Source of the DNA: Paraburkholderia caribensis
Lineage (GTDB): Bacteria; Pseudomonadota; Gammaproteobacteria; Burkholderiales; Burkholderiaceae
Assembly: GCF_002902945.1 (NCBI RefSeq)
Contig: NZ_CP026102.1
Span: forward strand, 310,001-374,000
Reading direction: 5' to 3'
DNA: 64,000 bases
Shown in pieces: positions 44,685 through 53,289 of the stretch. A program made the position numbers and the translations under genes. The notes below the pieces were generated by a model. The model saw only the letters and a program-made list of their open reading frames with translations. It had not been told where the DNA came from and did no database searches. The stretch's first letter is position 1; the number at the start of each line of letters is the position of its first letter.

Positions 44685-45476
44685 ATGCCTTACGCCGCAG
44701 TCAATGGCATCGAGCTTCACTACCGGATCGACGGCGACCGGCACGGCAGCGCGCCGTGGCTCGTGCTGTCGAATTCGCTCGGCACCGATCTGTCGATGTG
44801 GACACCGCAGGTTGCCGAATTCGCGAAGCACTTTCGGGTGCTGCGTTACGACACGCGTGGCCACGGCCATTCGGAAGCGCCGAAGGGACCGTATTCGATC
44901 GAGCAATTGACGGGCGACGTGATTGGTCTGCTCGATACGTTGAAGATCGCGCGCGCGAATTTTTGCGGCATTTCGATGGGCGGATTGACGGGCGTAGGCC
45001 TTGCGGCGCGCTACGCGGACCGCATCGATCGTGTCGTGCTGTGCAATACGGCGGCGCGCATCGGCTCGCCGGAAGTCTGGGTGCCGCGCGCGGCGCGTGC
45101 GCGCACGGAAGGCATGCTCGCGTTGTCGGATGCCGTGTTGCCGCGCTGGTTCACGGCGGAGTTCGTTGCACGCGAGCCGCTGGTGTTCAACTATGTTCGC
45201 GACGTTTTTGTGCACACCGACAAGGAAGGGTACGCGCTGAACTGCGAAGCGATCAATGCGACGGATTTGCGTCCTGAAGCGCCCGGTATCAAGGCGCCAG
45301 CGCTGGTGATTTCGGGCACGCATGATCTTGCCGCGACGCCTGCGCAAGGCCGCGAGCTGGCGGCGTCGATTCCGGGCGCACGTTATGTCGAACTGGATGC
45401 TTCGCATATCTCGAACATCGAAGTTTCCGACGTGTTCACGAAGACCGTGCTCGATTTTCTGAAGGGGCAGCGATGA
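44685..45476 (+). CDS. pcaD: 3-oxoadipate enol-lactonase
   Basis: The 263-residue alpha/beta-hydrolase has its nucleophile Ser97 in GISMGGLTG, an oxyanion-side segment SNSLGTDLSMWTPQ and a histidine in DASHISNIE. It hydrolyses 3-oxoadipate enol-lactone to 3-oxoadipate. The ATG at 44685 follows aggagtaaagga. Its stop overlaps the start of pcaC (atga), so the two are translationally coupled. Confidence 0.92.
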   Translation: MPYAAVNGIELHYRIDGDRHGSAPWLVLSNSLGTDLSMWTPQVAEFAKHFRVLRYDTRGHGHSEAPKGPYSIEQLTGDVIGLLDTLKIARANFCGISMGGLTGVGLAARYADRIDRVVLCNTAARIGSPEVWVPRAARARTEGMLALSDAVLPRWFTAEFVAREPLVFNYVRDVFVHTDKEGYALNCEAINATDLRPEAPGIKAPALVISGTHDLAATPAQGRELAASIPGARYVELDASHISNIEVSDVFTKTVLDFLKGQR

Positions 45477-45871
45477 ACGACGATCAACGATACGACGCGG
45501 GCATGGGCGTGCGCCGCGCGGTGCTGGGCGATGCGCATGTGGACCGGTCGCTGGCGAATCGCACTGAGGTGACGGAGGAGTTTCAGAACTTCATCACGCG
45601 GTATGCGTGGGGTGAGATCTGGACTCGCGAGGGGCTGCCGCGGCATACGCGGAGTTTGCTGACTATTGCGATGATGGTCGCGCTGAATCGCAGCGAGGAA
45701 CTTGCACTGCATTTGCGCGCGGCGCGGAATAATGGGGTGACGCGGGAGCAGGTTAAGGAAGTTCTGTTGCAGACTGCTGTTTATTGTGGCGTGCCGGCGG
45801 CGAATTCTGCTTTTCATCTGGCTGATAAGGTTTTTAAGGAGCAGGATGCGGAGGATGTTCCTAAGGGGTAG
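45473..45871 (+). CDS. pcaC: 4-carboxymuconolactone decarboxylase
   Basis: The 132-residue protein belongs to the carboxymuconolactone decarboxylase family (AhpD-like fold): VTEEFQNFITRYAWGEIWTR, LLTIAMMVALNRSEELALHL and the terminal VLLQTAVYCGVPAANSAFHL. It decarboxylates 4-carboxymuconolactone. The start overlaps the pcaD stop. A g/t-rich tail with a T-run follows (about 45890), then the large palindromic repeat begins. Confidence 0.92.
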   Translation: MNDDQRYDAGMGVRRAVLGDAHVDRSLANRTEVTEEFQNFITRYAWGEIWTREGLPRHTRSLLTIAMMVALNRSEELALHLRAARNNGVTREQVKEVLLQTAVYCGVPAANSAFHLADKVFKEQDAEDVPKG

Positions 45872-45974
45872 GTTCGGGTAGGGTTTTTTTTGTTTGGCGA
45901 AGCCGTTGTGATTTGTGTGTCACGCGGCTTTTGTTTTTTTGCTGCGCAGGCTTTGGGGTGGTGTGCTTGTTGTT

Positions 45975-46753
45975 TGTGCTGGCATCCGCCGATTTGCCTC
46001 TTCGCTGGCGTCCGCGAATTGTTAGCGTGCTTCAGGCGTCGCCCCTGTGCGGGGCGGCACCTACTTTTCTTTGCCGCCGCAAAGAAAAGTAGGCAAAAGA
46101 AAGCGGCTCACACCGCCAATTCTTGACGTTTGCCCACGGGCCCCCAACGTCCCCATCCTTCACACGGCAATCACGTCATTCGTGTTCGTTGCCAGCGCTC
46201 TTGCTGAGCGCCTCACCCGCTTCACGCACCCGCGTTTCAGCATGCCTCACCAGCCAGTCCACGGCCGCCCAGGTGGCAAACTGTGTGTAGGCCGTAGTGC
46301 CTCACACGCCTCACTCCGGACCGTTAGCACACGCGTTCCACCCTGTAAGAGCGCCACCCTGTACGACGCGACGACCTACACACAGTTCGCCACCTGGGCG
46401 GCGCATACCATTCGCTGCCGCTGGCTCATGTATGGGTGTTTGAAGTGGGTGAGGCGCGGATTCAGCGCGCTGGCAACGCACACGAACAAGGGCGTTGCGG
46501 TGTGAAGGGTGGGGCCGTTGGGGGCCCGTGGGCAAACGTCAAGAATTGGCGGTGCGAGCCGCTTTCTTTTGCCTACTTTTCTTTGCGGCGGCAAAGAAAA
46601 GTAGGTGCCGCCCCGCACAGGGGCGACGTGTGGAGCACGCTAACAATTCGCGGATGCCAGCGAAAAGGCAAATCGGCGGATGCCAGCGAAGAGGCAAATC
46701 GGCGGACGCCAGCGAAAAGTCAAATCGGCGGATGCCAGCGAAGAGGCAAACGC
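45975..46753. repeat. Large imperfect palindromic repeat, copy 1 (core 46038-46627)
   Basis: The core is a palindrome about 590 bases long centred near 46332: 112-base arms 46038-46149 and 46516-46627 are reverse complements with about one mismatch, and inner 27-base arms 46264-46290 and 46376-46402 share the same centre. Outside the core the symmetry continues more weakly, including the 26-bp units on both sides. The arms contain a nested inverted repeat (cctacttttctttg...caaagaaaagtagg). Frames across it produce only spurious Arg/Pro-rich peptides. A second copy lies at 50405-51444. No transposase or target duplication was seen. Confidence 0.85.
46650..46753. repeat. 26-bp tandem repeat array, four units
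   Basis: Four head-to-tail copies of a 26-base unit (gcggatgccagcgaaragg plus caaatcg), differing at a few positions, run 46650-46675, 46676-46701, 46702-46727 and 46728-46753. Reverse-complement copies lie at the left edge of the palindrome near 45977-46012. The array thus forms the outer right arm. Confidence 0.85.
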
Positions 46754-46987
46754 CCAGCGCACGCACAAGCAAACCAAAAACCAACGCCCGCGCCGCGAAG
46801 GTGCAAACGCGGATCCCAGCACAAAAGGCAGAAAGCCCACCGCCAAAGCCTCGCGGATGCGAATAAAGAAGCCCCACCCGATCGCAGATCAAAAAACCCC
46901 TGCAAACCAAAAACATTTCCGGTATACCTGTCGCCCGACATAACCCGAAGCCAAACCCGCACCCCATCCACCCGCCGCCAGGCAAAA

Positions 46988-48889
46988 ATGCTCCCCAACC
47001 TGCTAGTCCAACTGATCAACGGACTCGCCGACGCCTCGGCGCTCTTCCTCGTCGCAGCGGGCCTGTCGCTGATCTTCGGCGTCACGCGCATCGTCAACTT
47101 CGCGCACGGCTCGTTCTACATGCTAGGTGTCTACGTTGCCTACAGCATCGCGAGCCGCTTCGGCACGAGCAGCGTCATCGGCTTCTGGCTGTCGATGCTC
47201 GCCTCCGCGCTCGTGATCGGCGTACTCGGCGCGCTCGTCGAGTTGATCGTGCTGAGGCGCATCTACAAGGCGCCCGAGCTGTTCCATCTGCTCGCGACAT
47301 TCGCGCTCGTCCTGATCTTCCGCGACGCCGCCCTCGCAATCTGGGGACCGCAGGACCTGTTCGGCCCGCGCGCGCCGCATCTGTCCGGCGCCGTCGAACT
47401 GCTCGGCCATCAACTGCCGACATGGGACATCGCATTGATCGTAATCGGACCGCTCGTGCTCCTGTTGCTGTGGTACGCGTTGACGCGCACGCGCTGGGGC
47501 ACGCTCGTGCGCGCAGCGACGCAGGATCGCGAGATGCTCGGCGCGCTCGGCATCAACCAGGCGTGGCTGTTCACGGGCGTGTTCTTCGTCGGCGCGTTTC
47601 TCGCGGGGTTGGGCGGCGCGCTGCAAGGGCCGCGCATGTCGGCCAATCTGTCGCTCGATCTCGAAACGATCGGCAACGCGTTCGTCGTCGTCGTGGTCGG
47701 CGGGATGGGCTCGATTCCGGGCGCGTTCGTCGCGGCACTGCTGATCGCGGAGATCAAGGCGCTGTGCATCGGCATCGGACATGTGTCGCTGTTCGGCATC
47801 GACTTCTCGTTGAGCCGCTTCACGCTGGTCGCGGAATTTGTCGTGATGGCCGTCGTGCTCGTCGTGCGGCCGTGGGGCCTGTTGGGACGCGCGACGTCGA
47901 CGGTTCGCGCGGCAGCGCCCGCCGACATGCCATTGAAGCCCGCGTCCAGCCAGTTCAAGTGGCTCGGGGCATGCGTGCTAGCGATGCTCGTGCTCGCGCC
48001 GCTGGCCGCCGGCGCGTTTCCGTACATGCCCGTGCTGCTCGTCGAAATTCTGATTGCCGTGCTGTTCGCGGCAAGCCTGCACTTCATCATGGGACCGGGC
48101 GGCATGCATTCGTTCGGTCATGCCGCGTACTTCGGCCTCGGCGCATACGGTGCAGCGCTCTTTCTGAAAGTACTCGATCTGCCGATGGAAGCCGCTCTCG
48201 TTCTCGGGCCGCTCCTCGCCGTGCTCGGCGCACTGGTGTTCGGCTGGTTTTGCGTGCGCCTGTCGGGCGTGTATCTGGCGATGCTCACGCTCGCGTTCGC
48301 GCAGATCGTCTGGTCCGTCGTGTATCAGTGGGATGACGTGACGGGCGGCAGCAACGGCATTCTCGGGCTGTGGCCGTCGAACTGGTTATCGTCGCCCGTC
48401 GCCTATTATTACCTGACGCTCGCGTTTGCCGTGCTCGGCGTGTGGCTGCTGCGCCGCATGCTGTTCTCGCCGCTCGGATTTGCGATGCGCGCGTCCCGCG
48501 ATTCGGCGCTGCGCGCGGAAGCCATCGGCATCGACACGAAACGCGTGCAATGGGCGGCGTTCGTGATTGCGTCGCTGTTCTGCGGGCTTGCCGGCTCGCT
48601 GTACGCGTTTTCCAAAGGCACGATCTCGCCGGAAGTGATCAGCGTGAGCCGTTCCGTCGACGGACTCGTGATGGTGTTGCTCGGCGGCATCCAGACCTTG
48701 ACGGGGCCCGTCGCGGGCGCGGCGCTGTTCACGTGGCTGCAGGACGCCGTCGCGCGTCAGACCGACTACTGGCAGGCGCTGCTTGGCATGGCGATCCTGT
48801 TGCTGGTGATTGCGTTTCCGCAAGGCATCGTGGGTTTCGTGCGCGAGCGCTTCGAGCGCGATGACGTACAGGCAGGAGGCCGCCAATGA
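46988..48889 (+). CDS. Fused branched-chain amino-acid-type ABC permease (LivH-LivM)
   Basis: The protein is 633 residues from ATG 46988. Residues about 1-300 are a LivH-like permease (ALFLVAAGLSLIFGVTRIVNFAHG, then GINQAWLFTGVFFVGAFLAGLGGA) and about 310-633 a LivM-like permease (MPVLLVEILIAVLFAASLHFI, then GSNGILGLWPSNWLSSP and the FALRLSGVY-type motif FCVRLSGVYLAMLTLAFAQI). In most systems these are separate genes, livH and livM. No frameshift is visible, so this is a natural fusion. The ribosome binding site is unclear; a longer frame opening at 46436 passes through the repeat and is not the gene. It overlaps LivG by four bases. Substrate may be an amino acid or, given neighbouring pca genes, an aromatic acid. 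Confidence 0.85.
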   Translation: MLPNLLVQLINGLADASALFLVAAGLSLIFGVTRIVNFAHGSFYMLGVYVAYSIASRFGTSSVIGFWLSMLASALVIGVLGALVELIVLRRIYKAPELFHLLATFALVLIFRDAALAIWGPQDLFGPRAPHLSGAVELLGHQLPTWDIALIVIGPLVLLLLWYALTRTRWGTLVRAATQDREMLGALGINQAWLFTGVFFVGAFLAGLGGALQGPRMSANLSLDLETIGNAFVVVVVGGMGSIPGAFVAALLIAEIKALCIGIGHVSLFGIDFSLSRFTLVAEFVVMAVVLVVRPWGLLGRATSTVRAAAPADMPLKPASSQFKWLGACVLAMLVLAPLAAGAFPYMPVLLVEILIAVLFAASLHFIMGPGGMHSFGHAAYFGLGAYGAALFLKVLDLPMEAALVLGPLLAVLGALVFGWFCVRLSGVYLAMLTLAFAQIVWSVVYQWDDVTGGSNGILGLWPSNWLSSPVAYYYLTLAFAVLGVWLLRRMLFSPLGFAMRASRDSALRAEAIGIDTKRVQWAAFVIASLFCGLAGSLYAFSKGTISPEVISVSRSVDGLVMVLLGGIQTLTGPVAGAALFTWLQDAVARQTDYWQALLGMAILLLVIAFPQGIVGFVRERFERDDVQAGGRQ

Positions 48890-49692
48890 GCCTTCTGCGC
48901 GTATCGAACCTGTCGATGTCATTCGGCGGCGTGAAAGCCGTCGACGACGTTTCGTTCGACGTGAAGCCCGGCGAACTGCTCGCCTTGATCGGCCCGAACG
49001 GCGCGGGCAAATCGACATGCTTCAACATCGTCAACGGACAGCTGCGTCCGGCGCGCGGCTCCGTGATGCTGGACGGACATGAGCTGGTCGGCATGCGGCC
49101 GCGTGAGATATGGCGGCGGGGTGTCGGCCGCACGTTCCAGGTCGCGGCGACCTTCAACTCGATGACCGTGCTGGAAAACGTGCAGATGGCGCTCGTATCG
49201 CGCGAAAAGCGTCTATACGGATTGTGGAAACCTGCGGCGTCGCACTTCGCGGACGAGGCGATGGCGTTGCTGGAACAGGTCGGCATGACGGCCCATGCGC
49301 GGCGCGCGTGCAGCGTGCTTGCCTATGGCGACGTGAAGCGCGTCGAGATGGCCATCGCGCTTGCGAACCGACCCAAGCTGCTGCTGATGGACGAGCCGAC
49401 GGCAGGCATGGCGCCGCAGGAGCGCACCGAGCTGATGGCGCTGACGAAGCGTCTTTCCGCCGAGCGTCAGATCGGCGTGCTGTTCACCGAGCACAGCATG
49501 GACGTCGTATTTTCGACTGCGGACCGGATTATCGTGCTGGCGCGCGGCAAGCTGATCGCACAGGGCGACGCGGACACGATACGCAACGACGCCAACGTGC
49601 AGGCGGTCTACTTCGGCACGGGCAAGACGTTCCAGCCACGCGCGGCGTTATCGCGCGATGGCGGCGAGCCACGCACGGAGTCGCGCACATGA
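48886..49692 (+). CDS. livG: ABC transporter ATPase, LivG type
   Basis: The 268-residue ATPase has Walker A GPNGAGKST, a LivG-type VGRTFQVAATFNSMTVLENV Q-loop region, the signature in CSVLAYGDVKRVEMAIAL (a variant of LSGG) and Walker B LLLMDEPTAGMAP. It is encoded with the fused permease (atga overlap) and the LivF ATPase (atga overlap), giving a complete Liv importer core. aggagg precedes the start. Confidence 0.9.
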   Translation: MSLLRVSNLSMSFGGVKAVDDVSFDVKPGELLALIGPNGAGKSTCFNIVNGQLRPARGSVMLDGHELVGMRPREIWRRGVGRTFQVAATFNSMTVLENVQMALVSREKRLYGLWKPAASHFADEAMALLEQVGMTAHARRACSVLAYGDVKRVEMAIALANRPKLLLMDEPTAGMAPQERTELMALTKRLSAERQIGVLFTEHSMDVVFSTADRIIVLARGKLIAQGDADTIRNDANVQAVYFGTGKTFQPRAALSRDGGEPRTESRT

Positions 49693-50402
49693 ACGCACCG
49701 CTGCTGAAAGTCGATGGATTGAATGCGTTCTATGGGCGCGCGCAAATCCTCTTCGACGTGAGCCTCGAAGTGGGGCGCGGCGAAGTTGTCGCGCTGATGG
49801 GCCGCAATGGCGCCGGCAAATCGACGACGATGAAGTCGATCATGGGGCTGATGGCGCGTCGTGAAGGCGTGATTCATTTCGATGGGGCCGATATCTCTGC
49901 GTTGCCGCCGCATCGGATTGCCCGAATGGGGCTTGGTTATGTGCCTGAGGATCGTCGGGTGTTCTCTGGTCTCACTGTGATGGAGAATCTCGACACGGGG
50001 CGGCAGCCCGCGCGCGCGGGGGCGCCGGCGTGGACGCCCGGCAAGCTGTTCGAGCTGTTTCCGAATCTTGGTGAGATGCCGCGGCGTCTCGGCGGGCAGA
50101 TGAGCGGTGGCGAGCAGCAGATGCTTACTGTGTCGCGGACGCTGATGGGGAATCCTTATCTGGTGTTGCTCGATGAGCCGTCGGAGGGTGTGGCGCCCGT
50201 GATCGTCGAGCAGATGGCTAATATGATTCTTGAGCTGAAGCGCGAGGGGTTGTCTGTTCTTCTGTCTGAGCAGAACTTTCATTTCGCTGAGCTTGTTAGT
50301 GACCGCGTGTATGTGCTTGAGAAAGGTCAGATTCAGTATGGTGGCGCGATGCGTGAGCTCGCGCGGGATGAGGGGGTGAGGCGGGCGTATCTGGGGGTTT
50401 GA
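49689..50402 (+). CDS. livF: ABC transporter ATPase, LivF type
   Basis: The 237-residue ATPase has Walker A GRNGAGKST, the typical LivF segment GLGYVPEDRRVFSGLTVMENL, a signature MSGGEQQMLTVSRTL and Walker B LVLLDEPSEGVAP. Codon usage becomes less GC-rich towards the 3' end. The stop lies two bases before the second large palindromic repeat, so the transcript probably runs into that hairpin. Confidence 0.9.
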   Translation: MNAPLLKVDGLNAFYGRAQILFDVSLEVGRGEVVALMGRNGAGKSTTMKSIMGLMARREGVIHFDGADISALPPHRIARMGLGYVPEDRRVFSGLTVMENLDTGRQPARAGAPAWTPGKLFELFPNLGEMPRRLGGQMSGGEQQMLTVSRTLMGNPYLVLLDEPSEGVAPVIVEQMANMILELKREGLSVLLSEQNFHFAELVSDRVYVLEKGQIQYGGAMRELARDEGVRRAYLGV

Positions 50403-50404
50403 TG

Positions 50405-51444
50405 TTTTGGTTTTTGCTGCGCATGCGGTGGGGGTGGGTAGTAGTATCTGCGATGGCATTCGAGTTATGGCTCTGCGCTGGCATCCGCGATTTGCTTTTG
50501 CTTTCGCTGGCATCCGCGGATTGTTATCTAGCTTCATGCGTTGCCCCTGTGCGGGGCGGCACCTACTTTTCTTTGCCGCCGCAAAGAAAAGTAGGCAAAA
50601 GAAAGCGGCTCACACCGCCAGCCCATGTTCTTGCCTGAGGGCCCCCAAAGGTTCTTACGCTTCACACGGCAACCACGTGGCCCGTGCTCGTTGCCAGCGC
50701 TCTGAATGAGCGCGTCACCCGCTTCACGCACCCGCGTTTCAGCATGCCTCACCAGACAGTCCACGGCCGCCCAGGTGGCAAACTGTGTGTCGGCCCTCGG
50801 TGCTCCACATGCTTCACTCCAGACCGATTGAGCACGCGCTCCACCCTGTAAGAGCGCTAACGTGTACGTCAGGAAAACCTACACACAGTTTGCCACCTGG
50901 GCGGCACATACCATTCGCTGCCGCTTGACCGGGTACGGGTATCCGAAGCGGGTGAGGCATTCATTCGGCGCGCTGGCAACGGGCATCAATCAGGGCATTG
51001 CCGTATGAAGCGTGGGGACGTTGGGGGCCCGTGGGCAAACGTCAAGAATTGGCGGTGTGAGCCGCTTTCTTTTGCCTACTTTTCTTTGCGGCGGCAAAGA
51101 AAAGTAGGTGCCGCCCCGCACAGGGGCGACGCCTGAAGCAGGCTAACGCAACGCGGATGCCATCGCAAAGGCAAGCGCACAGGGGCGACGCCTGAAGCAG
51201 GCTAACGCAACGCGGATGCCATCGCAAAGGCAAGCGTACAGGGGCGACGCCTGAAGCAGGCTAACGCAACGCGGATGCCATCGCAAAGGCAAGCGCACAG
51301 GGGCAACGCCTGAAGCACGCTAACGAATCGCGGATGCCATCGCAAAGGCAAGCGCACAGGGGCAACGCCTGAAGCACGCCAACGAATCGCGGATGCCATC
51401 GCAGATACTACCCACCCCCACGGCACGCGCAGCAAAAACCAAAA
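50405..51444. repeat. Large imperfect palindromic repeat, copy 2 (core 50543-51127)
   Basis: Centred near 50835, the core has 77-base arms 50543-50619 and 51051-51127 and inner 25-base arms 50766-50790 and 50881-50905, matching copy 1 in sequence. The outer ends are also inverted: ttttggtttttgctgcgc at 50405 pairs with gcgcagcaaaaaccaaaa ending at 51444, and tctgcgatggcat with atgccatcgcaga. The right arm is lengthened by a 59-bp tandem array. The 50620-51050 middle resembles copy 1 but is diverged. No protein-coding gene is present inside. Confidence 0.85.
51121..51403. repeat. 59-bp tandem repeat array (about 4.8 units)
   Basis: Units start at 51121, 51180, 51239, 51298 and 51357 (partial, 47 bases), each with exactly 59-base period. 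The unit opens caggggcgacgcctgaagca; the last two carry shared substitutions (gcaacgcc, cacgc, gaatcgcgg). Forms part of the right arm of the palindromic element and looks like a variable-number locus. Confidence 0.92.
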
Positions 51445-51508
51445 CAAACAAAAGAACCGGTACGATTCACCCTTCCCCGTCCCACGGATAAAAAAACGGA
51501 GCCACCCC

Positions 51509-52717
51509 ATGACCTCGCGCGCAGCATGGACATCCCGAGTCGCCGCTTCACTCGCAGTCTCGCTCACGGCCCTAACCGCCTCCGCGCAACAGACAATAAA
51601 AATCGGCGAAATCAACAGCTACAAGGCACAGCCCGCATTCCTGATGCCCTATAAAAACGGCTGGAACCTCGCACTGGATCAGGTCAACGCAACCGGCGGC
51701 GTGCTAGGCAAAAAGCTGGAAGTCGTCTCCCGCGACGACAACGCGAACCCCGGCGACACGATTCGCGTCGCGCAAGAACTCATCGCCCGCGAGCAGGTGC
51801 AACTGCTATTCGGCGGCTATCTGTCGAACACAGGCCTCGCGCTAACCGACTTCGCGAAGCAAAAGCGCATGTTCTTCCTCGCCGCCGAGCCCCTCACCGA
51901 CAAGATTGTCTGGGCCGACGGCAACAAGTACACGTACCGCCTGCGCCCATCCACCTACATGCAGGTCGCGATGCTCGTGCCCGAAGCGGCAAAGCTGAAG
52001 AAAAAACGCTGGGCGCTCGTATATCCGAACTACGAATACGGCCAGTCGGCGGCCGCGACGTTCAAGAAGCTGCTAAAGGCCGCGCAGCCCGACGTCGAGT
52101 TCGTCACCGAACAGGCAACGCCCCTCGGCAACCTCGACGCCGGCTCGACTGTGCAGGCGCTCGCCGACGCAAAGCCCGACGCGATCTTCAACGTGCTGTT
52201 CAGCGCAGACCTCGGCAAGTTCGTTCGCGAGGGCAACACGCGCGGGCTCTTCAAGGACCGCAGCGTCGTGTCGCTGCTGACGGGCGAGCCGGATTATCTC
52301 GACACGCTCGGCGCAGAAGCGCCCGTCGGCTGGATCGTGACGGGCTACCCGTGGTATTCCATCGATACGCCCGCGAACAAAAAGTTCGTCGCCGACTACG
52401 AGGCGAAGTATCACGACTATCCGCGCCTCGGCTCGGTGGTCGGCTATGCGGCGCTGATGTCGATCGCGAACGGCATCAAGAAAGCCGGTTCAACCGATCC
52501 CGACAAACTCGCGGCTGCCTTCAAGGGCTTGAATGTCGATACGCCGTTCGGGCCGATCACATATCGCCCGCAGGACAACCAGTCGACAATGGGCGCGTTC
52601 GTCGGTGTGACCGCGTTGAAGGACGGCAAGGGTGTGATGACGTCGTATCGCTATATCGACGGTGCAAGCGTGCAGCCGTCCGACGCCGAAGTGAAGAAAC
52701 TGCGTCCCGCGGACTGA
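51509..52717 (+). CDS. Liv-type ABC substrate-binding protein
   Basis: The 402-residue protein has a signal peptide (about 1-26, ending LTASAQQ) and a LivJ/LivK-type periplasmic binding fold (IKIGEINSYKAQPAFL, then LAVDQVNATGG-like ALDQVNATGGVLGKKLEVV, REQVQLLFGGYLSNTG). It would serve the importer encoded 1.1 kb upstream, from which it is separated by the second palindrome. ggag precedes the ATG. Similarity to aromatic-acid binding proteins cannot be judged by reading. Confidence 0.87.
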   Translation: MTSRAAWTSRVAASLAVSLTALTASAQQTIKIGEINSYKAQPAFLMPYKNGWNLALDQVNATGGVLGKKLEVVSRDDNANPGDTIRVAQELIAREQVQLLFGGYLSNTGLALTDFAKQKRMFFLAAEPLTDKIVWADGNKYTYRLRPSTYMQVAMLVPEAAKLKKKRWALVYPNYEYGQSAAATFKKLLKAAQPDVEFVTEQATPLGNLDAGSTVQALADAKPDAIFNVLFSADLGKFVREGNTRGLFKDRSVVSLLTGEPDYLDTLGAEAPVGWIVTGYPWYSIDTPANKKFVADYEAKYHDYPRLGSVVGYAALMSIANGIKKAGSTDPDKLAAAFKGLNVDTPFGPITYRPQDNQSTMGAFVGVTALKDGKGVMTSYRYIDGASVQPSDAEVKKLRPAD

Positions 52718-52751
52718 TTCCGCGAACCTCCGGGACGCAGGACGCGTCCGG

Positions 52752-52779
52752 AAGGCCAGCCGCGCGGCTGGCCTTTTTT
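52752..52779 (+). terminator. Intrinsic terminator after the binding-protein gene
   Basis: A near-perfect hairpin, aaggccagccg/cggctggcctt, followed directly by six T (52774-52779), 35 bases after the stop. Also reads leftward for the minus-strand gene on the right, where it would lie downstream of that gene's stop. Confidence 0.9.
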
Positions 52780-52792
52780 CATGGATGCGCCG

Positions 52793-53044
52793 TCATTCCT
52801 CGGCGTCGTGCTCGGCCACGAAATGGCGCAGATACGCGAGCACGGCCGCTTCCGCCGCGCGATGGTCCGCGCAGCTTTTCGAACCGGCGTTCTCTTCGTC
52901 GCCGAACAGCGTCGATGGCGCATCGTGCACATCCACCTCCTGGCCTTCGCGGAAGATGCGGATCTCGTGCATCGTCTCCGCGTATTCCGCCACCCAGTGA
53001 ATCCCTTCGATATGGGCGCCTGCCCTGACTGTCTGTGTGTTCAT
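52793..53044 (-). CDS. Hypothetical 83-aa protein
   Basis: From ATG 53044 (aggag upstream) the product is 83 residues, with strand-rich EGIHWVAEYAETMHEIRIFR then an acidic, helical C-terminal part (AAEAAVLAYLRHFVAEHDAEE). No membrane segment or named domain is recognised. The longer frame to 53272 is not supported. Convergent with the Liv binding-protein gene, sharing its terminator. Confidence 0.6.
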   Translation of the reverse strand: MNTQTVRAGAHIEGIHWVAEYAETMHEIRIFREGQEVDVHDAPSTLFGDEENAGSKSCADHRAAEAAVLAYLRHFVAEHDAEE

Positions 53045-53289
53045 GAGGCGTCTCCTGACGGTTGCATCGCCGCCTTTGACGTAAACCATAGACGCTATCG
53101 GCACATTGCGCAGCCCTCGTTGTGTATCGAGGCCGCTTCTGCCGGCACTGCAGGGCAGCGCGAATCGACGCATCGCCTGGCTTCGCGAACGGCCACGGAC
53201 CGCAAAAAGCAGGGCTAACCGCGCGTCAGCGAGGACAAGGCACAGCCGTTGCTGTGTATATCGGGCCACCATTCAACGGGAGCACTATC

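Noticed and set aside
46038..46627. Insertion sequence or CRISPR-like interpretation of the repeat region
   Set aside because: No transposase, no regular spacers, and the structure is one large palindrome rather than direct repeats with spacers.
46436..46987. Long in-frame extension upstream of the fused LivH-LivM permease
   Set aside because: It translates the palindromic repeat into low-complexity Arg/Lys/Pro-rich sequence; the family begins at ATG 46988.
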